Below the pieces are notes generated by a model. It did not search any database, was not told the origin of the DNA, and worked only from the letters and a program-made list of their open reading frames with translations. Source: Prorocentrum cordatum (lineage: Eukaryota; Sar; Dinophyceae; Prorocentrales; Prorocentraceae). From it: a stretch of DNA of 64,000 bases. Position numbers and translations under genes: made by a program. Below are positions 10,400 through 22,546 of the stretch, piece by piece. Each line of letters opens with the position of its first letter. The first letter of the stretch is position 1. Where the stretch lies: positions 174,501 through 238,500 of the forward strand of contig CAUYUJ010014345.1 in assembly GCA_963575745.1 (NCBI GenBank), in the 5' to 3' direction.

Positions 10400-11340
10400 C
10401 CTCGACCCTCCATGGGGGGACGGGGGGCCCCAGAGCCTCCCTGGAGCAGCCCAGACGGCCCCATAGTGCCCCAAGAGCGCTCCAAGACAGGCCCCGAGGG
10501 CACCCGTACGCCCAAGATGGCCCAAAGATTGCCCCAGAGGCCCCCAAGACCGCCCAAGGCAGTCCCAAGAGCCTTCCCAAGAGAGCCCCAAGAGGCTTCG
10601 AGTGTTGAATTGCCCATGGGAAAACACACATTTTTGACATGCGCGACGTTTTCGCTTCCCGACGCTCCACGGCGGCCCTCGAAGCACACAAGACCGCCTC
10701 GAGACCGCCCAAGAGACCTCAGACGCCCTCAAGAGGCCCCGATGGGAGGCCCCGGAGCCTCCCTGGATCAGCCAAGACGGCCCCAGAGTGCCCCAAGAGC
10801 GCTCCAAGACAGGCCCCGAGAGCACCCGTACGCCCAATATGGCCCCAAGATTGCCCCTGAGGCCCCCAAGACCGCCGAAGGCAGCCCCAAGAGCCTTCCC
10901 AAGAGAGCCCCGAGAGTCTTCAAGTGTTGAATTGCCCATGGGAAAACACACATTTTTGACATGCGCGACGTTTTCGCTTCCCGACGCTCCACGGCGGTCC
11001 CCGAAGCACACAAAACCGCCCCGAGACCGCCCAAGAGACCCCCAAGACGCCCTCAAGAGGCCCCCATGACAGCCTCAGAGTCCCCCAGACAACCCAAGAG
11101 CTCGCCAGCAAGGACGGCCCCAGAGAGTCCCGAGACGGCTCTCCAGGCCGCCAGCGGCTCCCAGGAAAGCCCCGAGACGCACCGAAACGCCCCCAAGAGC
11201 TCCAGAACGGGCCCAGACGGCCTCATAATGGTTCTCAAGAGGCCGACTCTCGCTGATAAGACGACCCCCAGACGCCCCCAAGAGCCCAAGAATAGTCCAA
11301 GATGGTCTCAAAACGGCTCCCAAGTGGCCGTGCTTCGCTG
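10400..11340 (+). repeat. Third GCCCAAGA-family block with 322-bp units
   Basis: AGTGTTGAATTGCCCATGGG recurs at 10601 and 10923 (322-bp period). Each copy has a unique-looking island (CATTTTTGACATGCGCGACG) inside C/A/G-rich words. From 11080 the words continue in degenerate form. Confidence 0.88.
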
Positions 11341-11990
11341 TCGGTGGAACGGACTGGAACCGAGGTGCGGTGGGTGCGTCCGTTTGGGAACGTGGGTCCC
11401 AGTATCGGTGTCCGCCGACAAAAACGAGCCATGAAAGATGAGCCAGCAATTGTGCACAGCGCGTTCCGGCAGGGCCCTTAGAACACGCTGAGGGAGAAGG
11501 GAAGTCAGGAGGAGGAGGAGGAGGAGAAGGAGGAATAGGAGGAGGATCTGAAGGAGGAAAAGGAGGAGAAGGATGTCCTGAAGGCTCCCCCCCTGGCCTC
11601 GGAACTGACGTAATTCAGCATGGTTACCGTCCAGTTCGGGCCCCAGGGACAAGGTCCCAGGAGGGCCCCAGGGATGGAGCCCCCGGGACTGGAGCCCCGA
11701 GGGGGCTCCGGCGGGGGCCTGGGAAGCAGCCGACCTGAGCTCCGCACCCCCCCTCCCTCTTCCTCCCCCCCTCCTCCTCTTCCTCCTCCTCTTCCTCCTC
11801 CTCTTCCTCCTCCTCCTCCCCCTCCTCCCCCTCACCCTTACTCCTCCTCCTCCTTCTTCTCCTTCCTTCTCCTCCTGTTCCTCCTCGTCCTCCTCCTCCT
11901 CCTCCTCCTCCTCCTCCTCCTCCTCGTCCTCCTTCGTCCTCCTCCACCTCCTCCTCCCCCTCCTCCCCCCTCCTCTTCTGCCTTCCGTCA
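11341..11990. repeat. Purine tract then polypyrimidine (CCT)n tract
   Basis: 11341-11500 holds no supported gene. 11505-11580 is GGA-rich on the plus strand; 11755-11970 is an imperfect CCT/TCC tract. Strand asymmetry switches near 11600-11750. Confidence 0.8.
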
Positions 11991-12182
11991 GCCCAGCGCC
12001 TGGTGCTTCCTGACCGCCTCTGATGTGCGCAGCCCAAGGCGGCACCTAAGAGCCGGTAGCGGGGGGGCAGACACACCCGCGGACCGACGCCGACGATTCG
12101 GGATCCAGACCAGCAGCACGAGCCAGCGGTCGCCACCAGCAGCGGCTGGCGGCAGCCACCGCCGACGCCGACGACAGACAAC

Positions 12183-12233
<51 letters not shown>

Positions 12234-13429
12234 AAGGACGACGACCGTGAAAACAACGACGGCCGTTTCCCAGGACCTCCGCGGGTGTCGCGCTCCTGGG
12301 CCTCCACGCGGAGCCTGCTGGCGCTCCCCCGGAGCCTCTCTGGGGCTCTCCCAGAGCCTCCGCGGAGCGCCATCCCTGGGGCCCGAGCCAGACGTCGACG
12401 CCGACGGCGGTGGCGGCGCCGGCGGTAGCCAGCAGCAGCGGCGGGCGGCGGTCCGCCGCGGCACGACCCCTTGTCCGGGGCCGAGGCGGCGGAGGTTGGG
12501 GATGCCCGCCTCCTCCTGTTCTCTCTCCGCCACGCGGTGGCCGCTGGGGCGCGGCGGCGTTATTCTTTTTCGCCGCGCGTGGGGGGCGGCGCCTCCCCAT
12601 GCCGGGTCGGACGGAGGCCCGTGCTCTTTTAGGGCGTGCGCTGCGTAGTCCAGCGTGCGCTTGCCCCGCTCAGCTCCACCGATAGCACGCAGCCTGCGTC
12701 GGCCCTCCTTGCGCTGCCCGCATCGCGCTGAGGGGCCTTGGCGGACGAGCGCGCGTTCGCGATATCACGAGCTCTGAGAAGAATCGAGAAAGGGGGGATA
12801 GGGAAAGGTGCGGTCACGAGATGCGCTTCACGCAGTCGGTTCTGGCCCCGCCGCCGGGCGCCGTTCTTCGACGCTTACGCTGGCTCCTCCCGACGCTGGC
12901 AGGCGCCAGGAAAGGCCGCTGCTCAGACATCCTCGGAAAGCGACCCGCGTCCCGAAACCGCGCGGCTACCCCGCATCCCCGCTGAATCACTGCGCGGCGC
13001 GGTCACCGCGCTGTTTGAGGACTCGGCCAAGCCGGTCTCTCCCTCCTCCCCCATCCTCCTCCTCCTCCCCCTCCTCCCCCCCCTCTCCTCGAGGCCGGGG
13101 GGTCGTGGAGTACCTCGTCGTTTTCAGATGGTTTTTAATCGAGTGGAACGCTCCTTCATCTGTAAGTTGTTTCTCAATTCTCTGTTCGCCGTGACCTCAT
13201 CATGATGCGCGTCTCTCGTTGCGTCGTCATCTCGCGTTCTGTCTCTATCTCTTTATGTCTCTCCGTGCACTCGTTGCCGAAGCTGCGCGGTTGTTCTGCC
13301 AGCCTCTTCGAAGACAACGTGCCCCCCCCCGAGCATTGTCTTCGAAACGCAAGCCTTGCGCCAAACGGCATGGGGCTGGAATTCCGAGGACCATGCTCTT
13401 TTTTTTCGTAGACTTCAATTAGAAATCTG
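11991..13429. other. No gene supported; GC-rich with an (ACG)n run
   Basis: Includes a GAC/ACG run at about 12180-12245 and GGC-rich DNA to 12700. Short open frames on both strands look like composition effects. 13000-13100 is CCT-rich. Confidence 0.5.
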
Positions 13430-15300
13430 CTGGGGGTTGCAATCGGGATCCTTCTGCGAAGGGAGGCATTGAAACTCGCCGGCGCAATGCCAAAGCATTG
13501 CCGACGCAATGCCAGCGCAACGCCATCGCAATGCCATTGCGATCTCAAATCCGATGTTAATGCAATGTCGTTGGGGGCGATCCTTGGTGGTAGATTTCAC
13601 ATGATTTTTTTTTGCGGAGGGTTTCAATAGGAATCCATCTGCGAAGGGGGGCACTACGACTCGCCAACGGCGCCAAAGCAATGCCAAACAAACGCCAAGG
13701 TGACTCCAATACAATACCAATGCAATGCAAATGGGAGCAATTTTTTTGTGGTGGATTTCAATAAGAATCATCTTGGATGTTGCAATAGGAATCCCTCTGC
13801 GCAGGGAAGCGTTGGAATTCGCCTGCGCAATGCCAGCGTAATGCCAAAGCAGTACCAACGCAATGCCAGCGCAATGTCAATGCGATCCCAAATCCGATGC
13901 CACTGCAACGTCGTTGGGGGCAATCTTTTGTGGTAGATTCCAAACACAAAAACATGTTTGTAGAGGGTTTCAAGAGGAGTCCTTTTGCGAAGGGGGGCAC
14001 TAGGACTCGCTAGCGCGATACCAATGCCAGACCAATGACAAGGTGACCCCATTCCAATGCCAATGGGGGCAATCCTTTGTTTTAGATTTCAATCGGAATC
14101 CTGTTTGTGGGGGGTGCAATAGAAATCCTTCTGCGGACTTGCCAGCTCAATGCTGGCGCAATGTTCAAACAGTGCCAACGCAATGCCAAATCAATGCCAA
14201 GGCGATCCGAATCCGATGCCACTGCGATGCCGTAGGGGGCAATCTTTTCTGGTGAATTTGAATGAGAATTCTTCTTCCGGGGGCTACAACAGGAATCCTT
14301 CAGCGAGGGGATACATTAGGACTCGCCAGCGCAATGCCAGCGTACTTCCAACGCAATGCGAACATAATGTTAAACCAATTCAAGTTGTGGGTATCCTTTC
14401 CTATGTGTTTTTCAAGGAGGAATCTTCTGGGGCGACGTCATTGCGAACCCATGTTTGGAGGATGTCAGGAATCCTCATGTGAAGGGCATCGATTGCAATC
14501 CTTCTCGATCCTTCTGTGGAGCATGCCAATGTGCATCCTTCTTGTGTGTGTGGTGGTGGGGGGGTCACTAGTCATCCCTCTTGCAAGGGTGGATTAGTAT
14601 GACTTTTCCTATGGAGCGTCCGATTAGGATTCGCCAGCGCGATGCCAACGCAGTACCAACGCAATGCGAAACCAATGCCATGGCGATCACAACTCAATGC
14701 CAATGCAATGCCAATGGGGGGCCGTCCGTTGCGGTAGATTTTAACAGGACTCCTATTGTGGAGGGTTTCAATTGAAATCGTTCTGCGAATGGGGTAACTA
14801 GGACTCACCAGCGCAATGCCGAAGCATTGCCAACGTGCCAGTGCAATGCCAAGGCGAGTCGAACCCAATGCCCATGCAATGCGAAGTGGGGAAATCCTTT
14901 GTGGTGGATTTCAATCGGGATCCTTCAGTGGAGGGCTTCGCATGGAATCTTTCGGTGGAGGATTGCAACATGAGTTTTTTTTGTGGAGGGTTTCAATCCA
15001 AGTCCTACTTGTACCGTGTTTTACTGCGAGTCCTTCTGTGGATGGTTTCGTCAGGGCTCGCCAGCGCAATGCTTGCGAAGTACGAGCGGGATGCCAACGC
15101 ACTGTGAAGCACAAGCCCTGCGCAATGCCAAAATCGTTGCCAAACCAATGCCAATGCAATGCAAACGGGGGGATTGTTTCTTTCGAAGCATCTCAATCGC
15201 AATCCTTCTGCAGGCGATTCCAATCAGAACCAGTAGGTGGAGGATTTTTATCGCAATCATTATGTGGAGGGCTCCGATCGCTCAGTGCTTAACGGGGGCG
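13430..15300 (+). repeat. GCAATGCCA-family irregular tandem repeat, 150-185 bp units
   Basis: Alternating segments: a run of 9-mers like GCAATGCCA, then GGGGGCAATCCTTTGTGGTAG or similar, then ATTTCAATAGGAATCC and TCTGCGGAGGG. The GGTAGATTT-type segment recurs near 13577, 13736, 13919, 14067, 14239, 14717 and 14890, so spacing is irregular. No gene. Confidence 0.85.
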
Positions 15301-16110
15301 AGTTAGAAATCATGCTCCTCTCTCTTCCTCCCCCTCTTCCTCTTCCTCCTCCTCCTCTTCCTATTCCTCTTCGTCCTCCTCCCCCTCCTCTTCCTCCTCC
15401 TCTTCTCCCTCCTCCTTTCCTCCTAATTTTTTTTTTGTTTTTGTTTTTTCTGATTCTCCTCCCCCCCCCCCGAACAATACAAAACAACGCGGGGCGATCG
15501 ATCTCGTTTTTTTTGTTTGCTTGTTTTTCTGGGGGGGGGGGAGGATGATGAAACGCCCGATTCTGGAGGCGAGGAGGACGACGAGGGCGGGTGAGAGAGA
15601 AAGAAGGAGGCGTTCGACCCCCCCCCCCCCTCAAGCAACAAAGCAACACATCAAACAAAAAAGAGATCGCTCCGCGTTTTTTTGTTAGCTCTAGTTTTTT
15701 TAGGGGGTCCGGCAAACCAGAAAAATAGACACATCCTTCTGCAGGCGATTCCAATGATAACCAGTAGGTGGAGGATTTCAATCACAATCCTTCTGTGGAG
15801 GGCTCCGATCGCTCAGTGCTTAATGGGGGCGAGTTAGAAATCATTCCTCCGTTTTTTTTCTGATTCTCCTGACCCCCCAAACAAATACATAAAAAGACGC
15901 AGAGCGATTTCGTGTATACATATATTTTTATATATATATATATAAATATAAAAATTTATTTAAATGTGTACAAATATTTTTACACATGTGTATATCTATG
16001 GGGGGCAGGACGATGAAACACCCGATTCTGGAGGAGAGTAGGACGACGAGGGCGGGTGAGAGAGAAAGAAGGAGGCGTTCGACTCCCCCCCAAACAACAT
16101 ATCGCGATGG
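15202..16110 (+). repeat. About 0.5-kb tandem segmental duplication
   Basis: ATCCTTCTGCAGGCGATTCC occurs at 15202 and 15733 (531 bp apart), with about 110 bp of similar sequence after each. The CCCGATTCTGGAGG segment with about 80 bp of flank recurs at 15556 and 16021 (465 bp apart). The copies differ by indels in C, G and T homopolymers and by an AT-rich stretch at 15910-16000. Confidence 0.85.
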
Positions 16111-16179
16111 CTCCAGTCTTTCTTTTGGGGGCGGGCATTAAACACATATATATATATATAAACACATATAATCCCTGGA

Positions 16180-16590
16180 CAGGAGGAGGAGGAAGAGGAG
16201 GATGATAATGGAGGAGGAGGAGGCTGTTGATGAGAAGGAGGAAGAGGAGGAGAAGGACGAGGAGGAGTAGGAGGAACAGGGAATGGAGAAACGCGAAAAC
16301 GCCCTCGAAAACACCCTCGAGAGGCGAGGTACTCCACAATCCCCCGTTTTTTTCTCCTCTTCCTCCTCTCCTCCTCGTCCCCCTCCTCCTCCTCCTCCGC
16401 CTCTTCCTCCTCCTCCTCCCACTCCTCCTCCCCCTGCTCCTGCTCCTGCTCTTCCTCCTCTTCTTCCTCATCCTCCTCCTCCTCCTCCTCCTCCTCCTCC
16501 CCCATCCTCCTCCTCCTCCTCCTCCTCCTCCTCCTCCTCTCCTCCTCCTCCTCCTCCTCCTCCTCCTCTCCTCCATCTCCTCCTGAACTG
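16180..16590 (+). repeat. GGA then CCT trinucleotide tracts
   Basis: GGAGGA runs to about 16275, then CCT/TCC runs from 16345 to 16585. All three frames on both strands stay open, which produces false ORFs. Confidence 0.9.
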
Positions 16591-16674
16591 AACTGAAACT
16601 ACCACAGAACGCGCGAAGCGTCCAGGGAATGCTTGCACCCAATGAAAGAAGAAAAGACGAGCGAGTTGTCAGAA

Positions 16675-17117
16675 GATTAACGGCGACAGTCGGAGCCAAA
16701 CGCTCCCCACGTGAGCCCATCAAAATACGGGTCAAGAGGACAATGAAAGTGAGCAAGCCTAGGATCCAGGGCGTTCTCGGCACCGATAGCAAACTTGTGT
16801 TGATCGTTCGGGGAAGCGGAGAGACAATTATCAGCATGGCGGAACAAAGATTCCGCCAAGAGAGAACAAAGAGAAGGAGGGTATTGTTTGGCCGCCGTGG
16901 TCCTTAATACCCCTGAGGGGTCACGACCAATCAGTGTCGTGCGGGAACCTCTCGGGTGAGTGCAACGGCCTCTCCCCCGAATACTACCAAGGGCAGAACG
17001 GAAGTGGGGTTGATTGATATGCAGGACACCAAGAGGCTTGACACTAGGAGCATCAAAGGAGCACTGGTCGATCCAAACGAAGTCGACCGTGCTCTTATCC
17101 TGGGGCAAAGTCCTGAG
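16675..17117 (-). CDS. Coding-like fragment, probable last exon of a multicopy dinoflagellate family
   Basis: About 148 codons on the minus strand, ending in TAA at 16675-16677. The 5' side is a GGA-rich tract ending in CTCACCTCAG, then GACTTTG, which looks like an AG|G splice acceptor. Visible words include VDFVWIDQCSFDAP, GRDPSGVLRTTAAKQYPP, SLCSLLAESLF and CPLDPYFDGL. Codon use and amino-acid mix are unlike the neighbouring repeats. The block order resembles a multicopy dinoflagellate family I recall without being able to check; no function is claimed. The plus strand over the same stretch also has shorter open frames (16629 and 16956), which I regard as shadows. Confidence 0.4.
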
Positions 17118-18358
17118 GTGAGAAATCTCCTCCTCCTCCTCCTCCTCCTCGCCCCTCCGCTTGCTGCCCAGCCCCGGCGCAGCCTTGCCGAGGGCTCGCC
17201 CGTCTACGCGCGCTCTGCGGCGCGGCCGGGCGCCCCTTCCGGGCCCCGCGCTCGCCCCGCCCGGCGCCCCGGCTACGGCGCAGTCGGTCGCGCCCCGGGG
17301 CGGGGCCCGCCATTCGGGGGCGTCCGACCCAGGCGTGCAGCGCCCTCGCCTCAATCACGACGTGGGTTTTTTTATGCGAGAATATATGCGGCCTCCGGGG
17401 GCCCTCGCCGGGCCCCGGGGCCGTCAAAAATTATTCGGGATGAAAAACCGGCCCTGGGGTTCTGGGGGACGTGCGCTGAAACAATCAAGACATCGCATGT
17501 TTGGGAAGACGGGGGCGGTGACAGGACCCGATCGGGGGCGTCTATTTCAGGGCGCCACCCGGGGCCGGCCGAGGAGGAGGAGGAGGAGGAGGAGGATGAG
17601 GATGAGGAGGAGGGGGAGGAGGAGGAAACTTATAATGAAAAGGAGGAGGAGGAGGAAGAGGAGGAGGAGGAGGAGGAGGAGGGGGAGGGGGAGGGGGAGG
17701 AGGAGGAGGAGGAGGAGGAGGAGGAGGAGGAGGAGGAGGAGGAGGAGGAGGAGGAGGACGGGGGGGGGGGGACACGGCGGGGGGAGAACGCGGAGAAGAT
17801 GACGAGGATGTGGATGGCGGGGGGCGGCAGGAGTGCAGGAGCAGACGGGGGTAATGGAAGGAGGACGAGGGGAGCCTGCAGAAGGAGGTAGAGGAGGTGG
17901 AGGAGGAGGAGGATGAGAAAGCGGACTGGCAGGACGTGAACATCAAGAGCGGAGGGGGCGAGGAGGAGGCCGTGGAAAAGGGCGTAAATAGTAGGAAAGC
18001 AGGGGTGGGGGCAGGACCACGGGGAGACGAGGAGGAAGAGAAGGCAGAGAGGGGACAAGGACGGCCAGGAGACCTCTGCGGCGGATGACTATGATGCTCC
18101 AGCCGATCCGATTGCTCTTCTCCTGTCCGAGCTCGCGTTCGCAATCGGTCAGTCAGCGCTAGAACCTAAGCGCGCGAAGCGGGCGCGCGGACATTCGTAC
18201 GTTGCGGATGTATCGAGTGGAATTGTTGTTGTGTACACTGTGTTGAGGCTGTCTCGAGCGAAACCGTTGTTTTGTCTTATAGTTGGCTCCTTTCCTGGGG
18301 ACCAGAGTTCAAACGATGTCTGAGGCGACATGCTGGCGTTAACGTGCCCAGGTCGCTG
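17118..18358. other. GC-rich spacer and long GGA tract; no gene
   Basis: 17120-17560 is GC-rich without a convincing frame. 17565-17760 is a nearly pure GGA/GGAGGG tract, followed by G-rich sequence to 18090. 18160-18358 precedes the 64-bp array. Confidence 0.7.
18159..18192. repeat. Half copy of the CTAGAACC hairpin
   Basis: CTAGAACCTAAG then CGCGCG-AAG-CGGGCGCGCG matches the left arm and centre of the inverted repeat at 10203. The right arm GGTTCTAG is missing. Confidence 0.75.
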
Positions 18359-18359
18359 C

Positions 18360-20560
18360 GGGGGTTTCTAAAATGTACGTTTTATGTCCGGGCATCCGAG
18401 AGGGGTGTCTAACATGGTGGCCCCGAGCTGGAACCCAGTGTTTTTACTTGTCCAGGCCACCCATTGGAGTATTTAGCGTGGTGGCCCCGAGCTGGAGACA
18501 ACAGCTTTCAACGTGTCCAGGCCATCCAGAGGGGCAATCGAAAATAATTGCCCTGAGCTGGGAACGAATATTTTTACCTGTTCGGGCCACCGACGGAGGG
18601 ATATGTAACATGTGGTCGTTTGGGAGCCCCCAGCGTGGGGGGGGCACAAGAGCCAGCAGACATGCGTAAAATCCACACGATGCGTATAATAATTTGCCAC
18701 GGTTTCTTCGATGGGTTCCAGATGTTCCACATTGGGGTCTGCAACATGGTGGTCCTGGGCTGGAGCCATGTGTTTTCGCGTGTCCAGGCCGCCCAGGTGG
18801 ATATCGAACGTGGTGACCCCGAGCTGGAACTACGTGCGTTCACGTGCCCAGGCTACCCAGAACATGTATCTAACATGGTGCCCTCCCCAGCTGGAACCGC
18901 ATGGCTTTTCGTTCAGGGGTATCAAACATGGTGGTCCCAGGCTGGAACCACGTGTTTTCACGTGTCCTGGCCGCCAGGAGGATATCTAACGTGGTGGTCC
19001 CCGAGCTGGAAGAAACATGTGTTGTGCGTGTCCAGGCCACCTACGGGGTATCCAACATGGTGGCCCCGTGCTGGAGCCATGTGGATTTATGTGTCCAGGC
19101 CGCCCAGCGGTGGATATCTAAGATGGTGGCCTGTTTGCCCCTCGCTGGAACCACATGTTTTCACGTGCCCAGGCCACCCAGACAAAAAACAAGTATCTAG
19201 CATGGTGGCCCGAAGCTGGAACCACGTGTTTTCTAGTGCCCAGGCCACCCAGAGGGGTACCTAGCATGGTTGCCCCGAGCTGGAACCATGTGGTTTCACG
19301 TGTCCACCCAGTGGGGTATCGAACATGGTTGCCCCGAGCTGGACAGCAGTGTTTTTAGGTATCCAGGCCACCCAGGTGGAGATCTAACATGGTGGCCCCG
19401 AGCTGGAACTCAGTATTTTCACGTGTCCTGGCTACCCAGAGAGGGATCTTAGATGGTGGCCCCGAACTGAAACAATGTGGCTTCACATGTCCAGGCCACC
19501 CTGGTGGATATCTAACATGGTGCCGCCCCCGCTGGAATCAAGTGTTTTGCGTGTCCAGGCCACCTAGGGGGTATCTAACATGGTGGCCCCGGGCTGGAAC
19601 CACGTGTTTTGCCATGTTCAGGCCGCCCAGCGGTGGATATCTAAGATGTTTGCCGCGTGCCCCTCGTTGGAACCACATGTGTCCACGTGCCCAGTCCCAG
19701 AACGGTATCTAACATGGTGGCCCAGGGCTGGAACCAAGTGGTTTCACCTGCCCAGGCCGCCCAGAGGGTATCTAGCACGGTGGCACCGAGCTGAAACCAC
19801 GTGTTTTCACGTGCCCAGACCACCCAGACCGAACATGGTTGTCCCGAGCTGGAACCACGCGTTTGCGTGTCCAGGCCACCCGCGGGGTGGTATCTAACGT
19901 GGTGGTCCCGAGTTGGAACCGCGTGTTTTCACGTGTCCAAGCCACCCAGGGAAAGATGTAACATGGTGGTCCCGTGTTGGAGCCACGTGGTTCCACATGC
20001 CCAGGCAACCCAGAAAGGTATCTAACATTGTGGCCTCCGAGCTGGAATCACGTGTTTTTACGTGTCCAGGCCGCCCATGGGGGGGGGGTCTAAGATGGTT
20101 GCGCGCTGGAACCACATGTTTTCATATGCCCAGGCCAACCAGAAAGGTATCTAACATCGTGGCCCCAAGCTGGAACCATGTGGTTTCACGTGTCCAATCC
20201 ACCCAGTGGGGTATTTAGCATGATGGCTCCTCGCTGGAGCCACGTGTTGTTGCGTGCACGGGCCACCCAGAGGGGTCTCTACCATGGTTGCGCCGAGCTG
20301 GAACCAGTGGTTTTACGTGCGCGGGACACCCAAGGGGGGGCATCTAGCATGTGGCCGTGTGGGCGCCCCCAGCGTTGAGGCCCACAAGAGCCAGACAAAT
20401 CAATACGTGGACACCAGATGTGTACTAACCTGCAACACTTTCTTCGGCTGGTGATTTTCCAGATTTCCCACGGGTGTATCTAACATGGTGGTCCCGAGCC
20501 GGAACCGACTGTTTTCATGTGTCCAGGCCTTCCGGATGAATATCTAACAGCGACCCCGAA
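18360..20560 (+). repeat. 64-bp nested-hairpin satellite, array 1 (about 30 units)
   Basis: Units of 63-66 bp share, in order: ATCTAACAT, GGTGGCC, CCGAGCTGGAA, CACGTG, TTTT, CACGTG, TCCA, GGCCACC, CAGAGGGGT. GGTGGCC and GGCCACC are reverse complements, and the two CACGTG words flank TTTT, so a unit can form an outer and an inner stem. Two longer spacers (18607-18747 and 20350-20492, about 140 bp, both with GCCCCCAGCG and CACAAGAGCCAG) interrupt the array in the same relative context. No gene. Confidence 0.92.
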
Positions 20561-21180
20561 TTGGAACCTTGGTCGCAGTCGTCGCCGTCCGTTGTCGTTG
20601 TCGTCGGCGTTTAGGCCCGCCCCTTCTCGATGCAATTCGCCTCAGTTTGGACTCGCCATTCTAGATTCGGCCTGTTACGGAACATAATCCGTTCGTAAGG
20701 TTTCGAATGCAATCAGTTCTGGGTGAGCAATGCGCCCAGGCAGCTCGAGTTGGAGGCCCAGCTCAGTTCTGTTAGGATTCGGATGCCAGGGAAGATTTGA
20801 TCCACGATGCAACAGAGTACAAAAGTGTTCAGAGTCGCCCCCTTTCTGTTCGTCACGCTTCCGGACTGACTCGGATATTGAGCCCAAGCTGGTCGAGCGC
20901 CCCGCGCGTTTCGATTGCGGCCAGGTCTGACGTATGCGTTCAGGCATCTCGAGCTTAAGATCCAGATCAATTCGATCGGGGTCCTGACGCCGCGGACGAC
21001 CTGATCCACAATGCAATAGAGCACAGCATTGCAACGCGGCATGGCGCGTCCCAGTTCTTCGCAGCACAGCACAGCACAGCCCCTGGCACTGTACCACCAT
21101 CGCTAAGCTGGTGTCTTGAAGAATTTCCATGCCCCACATTTCTATATCTATTTTCTGGGTTCGTGGGTCGATCATGTTTC
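20561..21180 (+). repeat. Dispersed block, two partial copies
   Basis: 20727-20830 and 20941-21180 share CAGGCATCTCGAGCTTAAGAT-like and TGATCCAC(A/G)ATGCAA(T/C)A words and end in GGGTTCGTGGGTCGATCATG. Related to 21590-21890 and 27300-27565. Minus-strand ORFs here are repeat artefacts. Confidence 0.8.
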
Positions 21181-21900
21181 TCCCGTGTCCAGGCCACCCA
21201 GGGCGGTATCTAACATGGTTGTTCCGAGCTGGAACCTCGAGTTTTCACAACCACGTGTTAGATATCACTTCCTGGGTGGCCTCGACAAGTGAAAACTTGT
21301 GGGTCCCTAGGGCCCCCGAGCGGGACACGCGTGCAAACATGTATTATTGACGCCCCAGAGCGGGACAGTGTATGCCCCTTCCCCCTCGGCGCGTCCCTTG
21401 GCTCGTCCTCTGTCGCGTTCCCTGGCTTGTCCGGCGCTTTCCCTGCCCGTTCCGTGGCGCGTCCCTTGCCACGTCCCTTGACACGTCCTTTGGCGCATCC
21501 CCTCGTGCGCCCCTGGCACATTCCGTGGCGCGTCCATGCGCCTGGCACACCGTGCCGTCTCTTCCCGCTTCGGAACTGGGTCGAATTTTGAGCTCGAGCT
21601 GATTCTGCGTCCTTTCACGTTTCGATCAGGCAGCTCGAGCTTCAGATCCAGATCAGTTCTGTCAGGATTCGTATGACAAGGGCGACTTGATCCACAACAC
21701 TGTAGAGCACAGCGTAATTCATTGCGGCATGGCACATGGCATTTCAGCACGGCGCAGTCTTCGGCGCGATACATCGCGATTGATACATTCAGCATTGTAG
21801 TTGTTTGTCACTTTATCAGGTGTCTTGAAAACGTAGCAACACCCACACATTTCTCAATTACGTTCTGGGTTCGTCGGGCGATCATGTTCGAATGTTGGTC
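21181..21900 (+). repeat. Composite block, copy A
   Basis: One 64-bp satellite unit, then CTGGGTGGCCTCGACA (an inverted end of the satellite), a CCCCGAGCGGGAC motif, a CGCGTCCCTTGG-rich segment (21385-21540) and a segment ending in GGTTCGTCGGGCGATCATG. The same order occurs at 26880-27570. Confidence 0.85.
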
Positions 21901-22310
21901 TGCTCACCCAGATACTTACCGTGCATGTTCTTGGTGCTTCACTCGTGTTTCTCGGATGTTTGTTGTTGTGATTTCCAGTTTGCATCCCAGTGTTTGTGTG
22001 TTGATTAAGCAAGCGGACAACCCTTACTGACATTGCTGTGATTTGTATCGGGGATTTCCCTAATGTATGACTCATGTGTTAATGCTATATGTAGGCATGA
22101 CCGCCACTACAATTTGTGGTGTGTCTGTGCGCAACAAACGTTGTTGTATTTGCTGGGAGTTCACTGAGGCGCGGTACCCCCATCCGCCGTACTTGAGAGG
22201 GACGACCCCGAGGACGGCTCTTCTGGGGTTGCGTTGTTCCTTCTGTCGTCGTCACTATTGCTGTACGATGGCGCTGCCGCTGTTGTCTGTGCTGCCTTGT
22301 GCTTCGAAGT
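21901..22310. other. No gene supported
   Basis: A plus frame at 22097-22310 has Cys pairs (RCCICWEF, then LRCSFCRRHYCC), but it lies against a GGA tract and has no clear exon borders. Confidence 0.35.
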
Positions 22311-22315
22311 CGAAA

Positions 22316-22346
<31 letters not shown>

Positions 22347-22510
22347 GAGGAAGAAGAGGATTCTGTCTGTTTGTCAGTCTGACTGTCTGTGTGTCTGTCT
22401 GGTTAGGTTGTCTGTCTGTCGGTCTGACAGTCTGTCTATCTGGCTGGCTGTCTGTCTGTCTGTCGTTCTGTCTGTTTTTTTTTGTCTCTCTCTCTCTCTC
22501 TCCCTCGATC

Positions 22511-22546
<36 letters not shown>

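Noticed and set aside
15990-18150. Glu/Arg/Gly-rich or Pro/Ser-rich ORFs of 100-300 codons
   Set aside because: They are translations of GGA/CCT tracts, open in all three frames on both strands.
20675-21795. Minus-strand ORFs with Cys-rich peptides
   Set aside because: They overlap a dispersed repeat found four times in the window, and the frames are not preserved between copies.
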